From Candidatus Brocadia sinica JPN1 (GTDB lineage: Bacteria; Planctomycetota; Brocadiia; Brocadiales; Brocadiaceae), in NCBI RefSeq assembly GCF_000949635.1, contig NZ_BAFN01000001.1, positions 1,240,001 through 1,304,000 on the forward strand: a DNA stretch of 64,000 bases, read 5' to 3'. Within the stretch, counting starts at the first letter, position 1, and each line of letters starts with the position of its first letter. Under the pieces are notes generated by a model. The model did not search any database and had not been told where the DNA came from. It saw only the letters and a list, made by a program, of their open reading frames with translations. This document shows, piece by piece, positions 9,219 to 17,079 of this stretch. The translations under genes and the position numbers were made by a program.

Positions 9219-10679
9219 TTATTGTAAAGTTCCCATCACAAGCAAAGGGGTAACCTCTTCTATCTGTACCGAAACAATTGAATTTTTGACCGTGTCTGGG
9301 CCGTCAAATAAGACCTTGATGTACCGTTCAGAGTATCCACATAATTTATTCGTTTTGGAATCCCTTTCTGCTTCTACGAGCACTTCTGCATGAGTGCCTA
9401 AAAATTGTTTTTTGTAGGAAAAGGCTAAAGTCTTTGCCGTAGCGTCTAACAGTGCTTTTCTTCGCTTAATAATTTGAGGTGGGCAATGGTCAGTCATCTT
9501 CGCCGCTGGAGTGCCTTCCCGTGCGCTGAAAGGGAATATATGCATACGGCTAAAACCAGCATTCTTACAAAGACCGATGGTATTTTCAAAATGTACATCT
9601 TTTTCTCCAGGAAAACCCACTATAACATCCGTAGTAACTGATGGTGAATCAATCTTTGAACGAATGCTACCAAGTATCTCTAAATAGTGCGATGAGGTGT
9701 ATTTCCTGTTCATCCTCTTAAGAATAAAATCATCTCCACTTTGTAATGGAATATGGAAGTGAGGACATATCTTTTTTGTATGCACAACAAGGTCGATTAA
9801 GTCGTGCGTTATTTCATTCGCTTCAATCGAGCTTAGCCGGATTCTTTCTAGTCCTGATAAATTACTGAGTATCTGAATAATATCCAATAAACGGTAGTTT
9901 TCCTGCTCGTCCTTGCCATAAGCCCCCAGATGGATACCGGTCAGTATAATCTCTTTGTAACCATTATCAATTAAACGTCTTGCTTCTTCAAAAATATCCT
10001 GTGGCCTCCGGCTCTTGATACCTCCCCGAACGTAAGGGATGATGCAATAGGAACAATACAAGTCACATCCGTCTTCGATCTTGAGGAATGCCCTTGTATG
10101 ACCTGCAAAATGGCTTATCTTAAGATTATAAATGGGGTCTTCAGTCGGTTCGGAAAGAGATTTTCCACCTGAAAATCTATTTTCACCCTCCCCCTTACCC
10201 ACCCCATGAAGGGCGGGGAGAATTGTTATTCCCCTTGTTTTTCTTCCCCCAAGCGGGAGGGGGCTAAGGGGAGGGGGATTTTTATGGTCATTTGAACTTT
10301 CTGAAGGCACGGATGTTTCTTGCGTAGGGGCACGGTGCACCGTGCCCCTGCTTACGATTTCTGCCAGGTATGCCTCTTCCGCCTTGGTAATCACATAGTC
10401 TACCCCTTCTATGTTTTTTATGGCTTCTGAATCTGCCTCGGCATAACAACCAGTAACGACAACTGTCGCACTCGGGTTTTTCCGTCTAACCCATTTAATA
10501 TATTGTCGTGATTTTTCATCACTGGCTGAGGTGACCGTGCAGGTGTTGATTACGTAAAGGTCTGCAGCCTGTTCAGGGACGATTTCTACAAATCCCTTTG
10601 AGGTAAGGGATTCCCGGAGTGCCTGGGTCTCATACTGATTAACCTTGCATCCAAGTGTAATAAAGGCGCATGTCTTCAT
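9219..10679 (-). CDS. mtaB: tRNA t6A37 methylthiotransferase MtaB with internal repeat-derived insert
   Basis: A radical SAM methylthiotransferase that converts t6A to ms2t6A at position 37 of tRNA. The N-terminal MTTase domain has conserved cysteines in TLGCKVNQ (C11), INTCTV and TGCYAE. The radical SAM cluster CDLYCSYC lies near residues 205-212, and a TRAM domain is at the C-terminus. The length of 486 exceeds the usual 430-450 residues because residues about 110-182 are a proline- and glycine-rich stretch encoded by palindromic repeat DNA between the two domains. The frame stays open through it. Catalytic motifs look intact. Confidence 0.9.
   Translation of the reverse strand: MKTCAFITLGCKVNQYETQALRESLTSKGFVEIVPEQAADLYVINTCTVTSASDEKSRQYIKWVRRKNPSATVVVTGCYAEADSEAIKNIEGVDYVITKAEEAYLAEIVSRGTVHRAPTQETSVPSESSNDHKNPPPLSPLPLGGRKTRGITILPALHGVGKGEGENRFSGGKSLSEPTEDPIYNLKISHFAGHTRAFLKIEDGCDLYCSYCIIPYVRGGIKSRRPQDIFEEARRLIDNGYKEIILTGIHLGAYGKDEQENYRLLDIIQILSNLSGLERIRLSSIEANEITHDLIDLVVHTKKICPHFHIPLQSGDDFILKRMNRKYTSSHYLEILGSIRSKIDSPSVTTDVIVGFPGEKDVHFENTIGLCKNAGFSRMHIFPFSAREGTPAAKMTDHCPPQIIKRRKALLDATAKTLAFSYKKQFLGTHAEVLVEAERDSKTNKLCGYSERYIKVLFDGPDTVKNSIVSVQIEEVTPLLVMGTLQ
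10134..10349. repeat. Palindromic repeat insertion inside mtaB
   Basis: This tract holds a perfect 22-bp palindrome at 10327-10348 (half-site GGGGCACGGTG). At about 10185-10285 there is a C-rich then G-rich inverted pair (CCCTCCCCCTTA and CTAAGGGGAGGGGG). Such palindromes are normally intergenic. Here they are read in frame as about 70 residues between the MTTase and radical SAM domains. The tract looks like an inserted MITE- or REP-type sequence. Confidence 0.75.
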
Positions 10680-10763
10680 GTTTTTGACAGGATTTACAGG
10701 ATAATATAGATAGATTTAACAGTGAGGAACTTCAAAGTTGCCAAAGACCTAATCTAATTTGGC

Positions 10764-10791
10764 TTGACAAAAATAGCTGTCAGTGTACACT
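10764..10791 (+). promoter_or_regulatory. Candidate sigma70-type promoter upstream of ald
   Basis: TTGACA at 10764-10769 and TACACT at 10786-10791 are separated by 16 bases. This would give a leader of roughly 150 bases before the alanine dehydrogenase start. It rests on consensus match only. Confidence 0.4.
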
Positions 10792-10948
10792 ACGGTTGAC
10801 AGATATGTCCCGAAGAATTCCTTAGCGAAAAACGGGCAATAATTTGCGCGAATATTGTATCCCTTTTCTGTTACTTCGTGCCCATTCGTGGCTAAAAAGT
10901 TATGTGTGATTTTATCAGACCATACCTCCTTTTTGAAGAGAAATTCAG

Positions 10949-12052
10949 ATGATTGTTGGCATACCGAAAGAAACGAAACCGGACGAATATCGGGTGGCTC
11001 TTATTCCTGCTGGCGTGGAGGAGATGCTGAGACACGGGCATACCGTACTTATAGAAAAGGGCGCTGGTTTGGGAAGTGGCATCTCTGACCAGGAATATAA
11101 GAAGGCAGGCGCTAAACTCATTGATGAACCAAAAGAAATTTATGATCAGTCACAACTCGTAATGAAGGTTAAAGAACCCCTGCCGGAGGAATACCCTTTC
11201 CTGAGGGAAGATCAGATCCTCTTTACGTTTTTTCACTTTGCCGCCTCAAAAGAATTAACGGACGCTGTAACAAAGACAAAAATAGTTGCCATTGCCTACG
11301 AAACGATCCGGGATGAACATGGCCAACACCCGATCCTGACACCCATGAGTGAGGTTGCCGGACGAATGTCTATTCAGGAGGGAGCAAAATATCTTGAGAA
11401 ACCCATGCTTGGACGTGGAATACTTTTGGGTGGAGTACCCGGAGTAGCTCCGGCTGAAGTAGTCATCATAGGCGGTGGTATTGTAGGCACTAATGCCGCA
11501 AAGGTGGCCGCTGGGCTTGGGGCACGAGTTACTATCCTCGATATCAGTGTAAATCGACTAAGATACTTGGATGACATCATGCCAAAGAACGTTGTTACAC
11601 TCATGTCCAATACCCAGAATATCCGGGAAAAAGTAACATCTGCGGACTTACTCATTGGCGCAGTGCTGGTTGAAGGAGCCCGGGCGCCGCGAGTTGTTAC
11701 AAAGGAAATGGTTCAAACAATGAAATCCGGTGCAGTGATCATTGATGTAGCCATTGACCAGGGGGGATGTGTGGAAACCAGCAAACCAACAACCCATAGT
11801 AATCCTATTTACAAGGAATATGATGTTATTCATTACTGTGTGACTAATATTCCCGGTGCCGTGGCATGCACATCAACCCATGCACTAACCAACGTGACGC
11901 TGCCATATGCCCTGGAAATTGCTGATAAGGGATACGGACGTGCAGCACGAGAAAACCAGGCCATACTGAGAGGTGTCAACATGGTAAAGGGAAGGCTTAC
12001 AAACAAGGCAGTTGCAAGCGCTTTTGATATGACATATAGTACATTTGAATAG
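10949..12052 (+). CDS. ald: Alanine dehydrogenase
   Basis: A 367-residue NAD-dependent enzyme that interconverts L-alanine and pyruvate plus ammonia. The family start MIVGIPKETKPDEYRVALIP is recognisable. Other features are the substrate-side MKVKEP and the histidine in FTFFHFAA, the NAD-binding VVIIGGGIVGTNAAKVA, and the C-terminal VTNIPGAV motif. Length is normal for Ald. It stands alone, with a candidate promoter about 160 bases upstream. Confidence 0.95.
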   Translation: MIVGIPKETKPDEYRVALIPAGVEEMLRHGHTVLIEKGAGLGSGISDQEYKKAGAKLIDEPKEIYDQSQLVMKVKEPLPEEYPFLREDQILFTFFHFAASKELTDAVTKTKIVAIAYETIRDEHGQHPILTPMSEVAGRMSIQEGAKYLEKPMLGRGILLGGVPGVAPAEVVIIGGGIVGTNAAKVAAGLGARVTILDISVNRLRYLDDIMPKNVVTLMSNTQNIREKVTSADLLIGAVLVEGARAPRVVTKEMVQTMKSGAVIIDVAIDQGGCVETSKPTTHSNPIYKEYDVIHYCVTNIPGAVACTSTHALTNVTLPYALEIADKGYGRAARENQAILRGVNMVKGRLTNKAVASAFDMTYSTFE

Positions 12053-12176
12053 TTTGAAAAATTTTAGTTGCGCATATTAGTTGAATTGCGTTGTATTTTA
12101 ACATGGATTTTATAAAATAGGATGGATTTTAAAAAGCAATTCATTCATTGTATTAACAAAAGAAAGGAAAAATAAC

Positions 12177-12374
12177 ATGAGTGAAAAAGAAATACTGGTC
12201 GTTGTGTCTAAACTCAAGAACTACATACGTTCTACCTCTGGCATGAATACGGCGAGCAATGTTGCGGAAATATTGTCTGATACCATTCGCCGTTTGTGTG
12301 ATCAGGCAATCGAGAAAGCAAAAACAGATGGCCGCAAAACAGTAATGGAGAGAGACTTTACTTCGGAAGTTTGA
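12177..12374 (+). CDS. Small bacterial histone (single histone-fold protein)
   Basis: A 65-residue basic protein with a ribosome site AAAGGA 10 bases upstream. The pattern KLKNYIRSTSGMNTASNVA, then a central helix ILSDTIRRLCDQAIEKAK, then GRKTVMERDF matches the helix-strand-helix arrangement of histone folds. In particular, GRKTVxxxD is the loop and helix 3 region seen in archaeal histones and in Bdellovibrio Bd0055. It consists of one fold without tails and so should dimerise. A nucleoid DNA-binding role is inferred from the family. It stands alone between ald and argJ. Confidence 0.75.
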   Translation: MSEKEILVVVSKLKNYIRSTSGMNTASNVAEILSDTIRRLCDQAIEKAKTDGRKTVMERDFTSEV

Positions 12375-12446
12375 AATATTTGTTGGTGCAATCTGTTGTT
12401 TTTAGTGTATCTTGGCCGGTTGAAGTGATGCTCTGCCACAAAAGAT

Positions 12447-13658
12447 TCATGTATGGTATTCTGCATTAATGGTAACGTATTCATGAGACAAGTCACACGT
12501 CCAGATAGTGTCCTTGAAATCCCCCAGCCCAAGTTCCAGGCGAATTTTGATATCTCTACCTTTCATGGAGGTACTAAGGACATTGAGGTCGCACTGTGTT
12601 GGCATCCCTTTGGCAAAGATCAGGATGTCGTTGATGTAGAGATTGGTCTTTGATTCATCCAGTTCCACACCTGCATAACCGGCGGCAGAGACGATGCGTC
12701 CCCAGTTGGGGTCTTCTCCGTTCATTGCCGTCTTTACCAGTGGAGAATCTGCAATGGATCTGGCTATCTTTGTTGCATCACTGCGTGACCATGCACCAAC
12801 CACATCAATCTGAATAAATTTTGTAGCACCCTCACCATCCATCACAATGGCCTTTGCCAGATAGCTGGTTACATAATCCAGTCCTTGTTGAAAGATTCGT
12901 AAATCGTTATTTTTCGAGGGGATGTTTACCCCGGATGCACCGTTTGCGATAATAGCGATGGTGTCGTTGGTGCTCATGTGGCCGTCAATGGTGATGCGGT
13001 TAAAGGAGGATTCTGCTGAATTTCTGAGGCATTCGTTGAGCAGTGAGGCAGGCATGGAGACGTCTGTCGTAAGAAAACACAGCATGGTTGCGAGGTTTGG
13101 TGCAATCATCCCCGCTCCCTTCGTAATACCGCCAATCGTTACATCTTTGTTGTTTATCTTTAACCTGACGGCAATGTCTTTTTGTTTTGTATCCGTCGTC
13201 ATGATGGCCCGTGCCATGGTATTGCCATGCTCCGGGGTGTTTCCCAAAGTCGCTGCAGCGGTCTTAATACCCGTAAAAATCTTATCCATGGGAAGCGGCC
13301 TGCCAATAATCCCGGTAGAGGCGACCAGTATCTCATCCTCGGGAGTTTTCAGGCATTTTGCCGCAATCTGCCCCATCGCTTCGGCATCTTTGTAACCCTG
13401 CTCTCCTGTGCACGCATTCGCGTTGCCGCTGTTGATGACGAAGGCACGCACGCGACCCTTTTGAATGATTTTTCTGCTAAGCTTTACCGGTGCGGCATAA
13501 ATCTGGTTTGTGGTAAACAAGGCGGCGCCAGTTGCAGGAAATTCTGAAAAGATAATTCCCAGATCAAAACTGTCTTTTGCTGTTTTGATTCCACAATAGG
13601 TAGCGCCTGCCTTAAAACCCGTGGGGGCAACAATACATCCTGTCGTTATTACTTCCAT
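12447..13658 (-). CDS. argJ: Bifunctional glutamate N-acetyltransferase / N-acetylglutamate synthase
   Basis: About 403 residues from ATG 13658; an in-frame upstream start adds eight residues that the family lacks. ArgJ recycles acetyl groups from N-acetylornithine to glutamate in arginine synthesis. The self-cleavage site is KGAGMIAPNLATML, where the threonine before ML becomes the nucleophile of the beta chain. NSGNANACTG and GEDPNWGRI are further family motifs. The next gene downstream on this strand is far away, so it appears monocistronic. Confidence 0.93.
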   Translation of the reverse strand: MEVITTGCIVAPTGFKAGATYCGIKTAKDSFDLGIIFSEFPATGAALFTTNQIYAAPVKLSRKIIQKGRVRAFVINSGNANACTGEQGYKDAEAMGQIAAKCLKTPEDEILVASTGIIGRPLPMDKIFTGIKTAAATLGNTPEHGNTMARAIMTTDTKQKDIAVRLKINNKDVTIGGITKGAGMIAPNLATMLCFLTTDVSMPASLLNECLRNSAESSFNRITIDGHMSTNDTIAIIANGASGVNIPSKNNDLRIFQQGLDYVTSYLAKAIVMDGEGATKFIQIDVVGAWSRSDATKIARSIADSPLVKTAMNGEDPNWGRIVSAAGYAGVELDESKTNLYINDILIFAKGMPTQCDLNVLSTSMKGRDIKIRLELGLGDFKDTIWTCDLSHEYVTINAEYHT

Positions 13659-13823
13659 GCTACCAGATATCCTTTCCTGCATTGCAGACCAAACAGCTGC
13701 ATGCTGATGAAATCAAAAAGCAACAGAGATTTGTCATATTGAAGGTATGAGGAAGGCAAATAACAAACGGTTTGAATTGTTTGAGTTGTTTACACGGCTT
13801 CTTTCGGTTAGATAAAAACATGG

Positions 13824-14369
13824 TTATAAAATAAATACAGCCGCTGCAACTACGGTAGTCCACAGGCCATTTTTGTCCCCCCGCGCTGCTTGTGTGATGT
13901 TTCTGGTTTTTACGATTTTACCACTCATCCGATACGTTTCTTTCCGTTCATCATAGTTTTTTGCAGGGTCGAATTCGATACCCAGAGTAGTGGCCAGCAT
14001 GGTGGCGGCAAGGTCTTCTGCATAATCGCCCGATTTTTCTTCGGTTTCACCATAGGCATGGTGTTCGCTGAGATATCCATAATGTTCGTGCTCTCCCGGA
14101 ACTGCCATACCGACAGAGGCGGAGATCATCCGATTAGGCTCATTGGTAGAATTCTCGCTCATTACGCAAAAAATCACCTGTCCACCCTTTAGCATTGCAG
14201 TACCTTGTTCCTTGGTAACAATCTTGCAATTCGGCGGGAAGATACTTGACACCCTCACTAAGTTGCATTTTTCAATGCCAGCTTTTCGCAGGGCGAGTTC
14301 AAAGGACTGTAACTTGTCTTTGTGTTTTCCAACACCTTTGGTAAAGAATACCAACCTCGGTATCATCAT
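13824..14369 (-). CDS. Pyruvoyl-dependent arginine decarboxylase
   Basis: About 181 residues from the ATG at 14369, which has an AGGGAG ribosome site; a start 18 bases upstream is possible. The family makes agmatine from arginine, and its pyruvoyl cofactor arises by self-cleavage between two serines. The RVSSIFPP motif contains that Ser-Ser pair. The conserved glutamate of the active site lies in the [16 protein letters not shown] region. The C-terminus ends in a hydrophobic stretch ([11 protein letters not shown]). Agmatine would feed polyamine synthesis. It lies next to argJ on the same strand, 165 bases upstream. Confidence 0.9.
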   Translation of the reverse strand: MMIPRLVFFTKGVGKHKDKLQSFELALRKAGIEKCNLVRVSSIFPPNCKIVTKEQGTAMLKGGQVIFCVMSENSTNEPNRMISASVGMAVPGEHEHYGYLSEHHAYGETEEKSGDYAEDLAATMLATTLGIEFDPAKNYDERKETYRMSGKIVKTRNITQAARGDKNGLWTTVVAAAVFIL

Positions 14370-14387
14370 ATTGATTGGCTCCCTCAT

Positions 14388-14754
14388 ATAGTTTAAAAAC
14401 AGAAAACGGGATAAGTAAATTTAAGTTGCTTAGTGAAACAAATTTCTCAATGAAATTCAATAGAATTTTGAAAAATCGAGGTATATTTTTTCATTCATTT
14501 ATTCACCGTGTAGAATACCGGGATGTGACGAAATTCTTAGCGCTTAATTATCTTTATTTTTGATTTTTTCATCGCTTCGTGGTATCGTGTTCTTACAATT
14601 TTCTGGAGAGCACAAGAAATACGGTATTCTGTAAAATTTTTTGCATCACGTGTTGCTTCCAGGCCTGATTGTTTCTGTACATAACATAGTTGCGTGCTAT
14701 TTTAGGTTCTTCACGATACGAAGGACCGCACGCTGATTAAATACGAGGTATACC
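14388..14754. other. Intergenic region, no gene seen
   Basis: A+T-rich spacer between the divergent arginine decarboxylase and pyrophosphatase genes. It must hold promoters for both, but I see no strong consensus pair, hairpin or RNA gene. Confidence 0.5.
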
Positions 14755-15291
14755 ATGAACCTTGAAAAGATTCCTACCGGTTTTCGTCCACCCTGGGACG
14801 TTAACGTCATTATCGAAATTCCGCTCGGGAGCGAGCCAGTGAAGTATGAGGTCGATCCGGATTCGGGGGCTATCTTCGTGGACCGCTTCTTGCATACTGC
14901 GATGTTCTATCCGTGTAATTATGGTTTTATTCCTCATACCTTAGCAGATGATGGCGATCCTGTTGATGTTCTGGTAATTGCACCTGTTCGGGTAATACCT
15001 GGATCAGTAATCCGGTGCCGGCCAATTGGCATGTTAGTCATGCGTGACGAAGAAGGCAGGGATGAAAAGGTACTTGCCGTTCCCGTTGACAAACTTCATC
15101 CCTTCTACAAAGATGTATCTTCATACAAACAGCTTCCGGCAATTTTGCTCGACCAGATTGTCCACTTCTTCAAACATTACAAGGATCTTGAACCGGGGAA
15201 ATGGGTAGAGCTAGAAAACTGGCATGATGCGGATGAAGCCGCGAGCTATCTCAGTACGACGATTGAGAGAGCAGCTTCTCAGAAAACATAG
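14755..15291 (+). CDS. ppa: Inorganic pyrophosphatase (family I)
   Basis: A 178-residue soluble pyrophosphatase. The metal-binding signature DDGDPVDVLVI is present, with upstream YPCNYGFIPHT and the C-terminal KDLEPGKWVE motif. It hydrolyses pyrophosphate from biosynthesis. The start follows a purine-rich stretch and the length is typical. Confidence 0.95.
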   Translation: MNLEKIPTGFRPPWDVNVIIEIPLGSEPVKYEVDPDSGAIFVDRFLHTAMFYPCNYGFIPHTLADDGDPVDVLVIAPVRVIPGSVIRCRPIGMLVMRDEEGRDEKVLAVPVDKLHPFYKDVSSYKQLPAILLDQIVHFFKHYKDLEPGKWVELENWHDADEAASYLSTTIERAASQKT

Positions 15292-15387
15292 CGTGGTGTA
15301 ACCGCAACCAAAAAGAACTGCTTTGGTGACGAATAGAAAATATCGCCATTTTTAAGAAAATTCAAAATGCAAATATCGAAAAATGAA

Positions 15388-17079
15388 TTACATCTGTTTG
15401 TATCTGGGACCGCCACCACCCTCTGGCACAGTCCATCTGATATTATCAAACGGACACTTCCTTTGGCAGGTCTTGCAGTGGATACAATTCGAAGGATTTG
15501 CCGGAAGGGTATCATTCCCAATCTGCTCATAGACACCTCCGGGACAAAACGTTATGCATGCCCGGTCAAAAAAGCGATCGCACGTATTGATACAAAAATT
15601 TTGGTCTAAAATACTGAGATGCGCGGGTTGGTCTTCCCTGTGCTTCGTACCAGCTAGTGCGACAAACGTCGCCTTGTCAAATTTGCCTGGAATATCATAT
15701 TTGAACCTGGCTGAGGTCATGGCCTTAAAGTCTCTTTCCATGCCAAACCTGGGTAAGAACTTGCCAATAATCGAAAATGGGAAACCGAACGTTGAACCAA
15801 ATTTTGCGATTATTGCACGAAAATTTCTGGCTGACTTCATCTCAGTCATTACTGAATTTTGTTCTAACAGGTGAGTGTAGACTTCAGCAGCCTTGTTAGA
15901 ATCGTTGAGACACTGAATTGATGCCTTGCCAGCAAGTAATCCGGATTCAATGGCGTTGTGGAGTCCCTTGATCTTATGCATATTCACGAATCCAGCGCTG
16001 TCGCCAACTACCATCACATTCTTGTAACCGATGGTATTTATCGTATTGCTATTGGCGCTTAATTGTACGTAACGGGGCAATGCATAATAACCCCCTTCGG
16101 GGATCATTTTTACACCGGCTTCAATTATTTCGCTGCCTTCAATGAACTGACGGATAAACGCATGACGTTTAAAATCTTCCAGGGCCTTTTGCGGATTAAA
16201 GTTACAATACTTCCAGTCCGCTCCCGCAATAATGCCAACGGCAATCTGGTTATCACCATAGCTGTACGCAAATCCACCACCAAAGATATCGGGGCCAAAT
16301 AGGGGAAACCACAACGGATAACCCAGAGTATGAACCACCCGGTTATTGCCGAACGATTCATAGCGCTCTTTACTCACGCGGATGATTTCTTTCACGCCAA
16401 CCGAAAATACCTGATTGATCTGGCGTTTTAGACCAGCCTTTACAACCAGATCTTCAGTAACAAGACCATCCGCTCCTTCTGCAAGGATGATAATATCCGC
16501 GGTAATCGTCTCTCCTTTACGGTAATTGGGTTGTGGATGCCCCTTTTTGTCAAGACCCTGATCAACAAGTTTTACTCCAGTAACCTCTTTCTTGGTTTGA
16601 TCATATAATATTTCCTTCACACCAAAGCCTGTATAAACTTCAATACCCAGTGAGATGGCAATTTTCCCAAGGAATCTTGTCAACTTGCTTATGGAAACAA
16701 TATGATCACCACTGTTGTCCATTTCACCAAATGATAATCCCAATTTCTTGCCAAACTTGATGAGCAGCGAGATGTTGACGACAAATTTTTTCCCCAGGAG
16801 GAAGCACACGTCATCATCTTTCACCTCCCTTTCCATGATATGACCAGCCCCCTCCATGCTAAGCCAATCATGGCTGGCTTCGTCAAGCAAGCGCTTTAGT
16901 GCGGCCGTTTCCAGAACAGCGCCAGACAGATTGTGATCACCAAGCGACTCTCCCTTTTCCAAAATCACGACATCTGCATCCTTATGAACACTTTTAGCGG
17001 CAATCGCAGCAGCCAGGCCACCAGGTCCGGCGCCAACAACCAGGATTGAAACGTGTGTATAATCTTTTTCTTGTATCAT
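15388..17079 (-). CDS. Electron-transferring-flavoprotein:quinone oxidoreductase (ETF-QO)
   Basis: A 563-residue FAD protein. The N-terminal dinucleotide-binding motif is VVGAGPGGLAAAIAA. The C-terminus has a ferredoxin-like domain whose 4Fe-4S ligands are in CIHCKTCQRKCPF, typical of ETF-QO. A preceding TFCPGGVYE stretch is also family-typical. It passes electrons from reduced ETF to membrane quinone. Its start overlaps the end of the fused ETF gene by four bases, so the two form one operon and a single electron-transfer module. Confidence 0.92.
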   Translation of the reverse strand: MIQEKDYTHVSILVVGAGPGGLAAAIAAKSVHKDADVVILEKGESLGDHNLSGAVLETAALKRLLDEASHDWLSMEGAGHIMEREVKDDDVCFLLGKKFVVNISLLIKFGKKLGLSFGEMDNSGDHIVSISKLTRFLGKIAISLGIEVYTGFGVKEILYDQTKKEVTGVKLVDQGLDKKGHPQPNYRKGETITADIIILAEGADGLVTEDLVVKAGLKRQINQVFSVGVKEIIRVSKERYESFGNNRVVHTLGYPLWFPLFGPDIFGGGFAYSYGDNQIAVGIIAGADWKYCNFNPQKALEDFKRHAFIRQFIEGSEIIEAGVKMIPEGGYYALPRYVQLSANSNTINTIGYKNVMVVGDSAGFVNMHKIKGLHNAIESGLLAGKASIQCLNDSNKAAEVYTHLLEQNSVMTEMKSARNFRAIIAKFGSTFGFPFSIIGKFLPRFGMERDFKAMTSARFKYDIPGKFDKATFVALAGTKHREDQPAHLSILDQNFCINTCDRFFDRACITFCPGGVYEQIGNDTLPANPSNCIHCKTCQRKCPFDNIRWTVPEGGGGPRYKQM

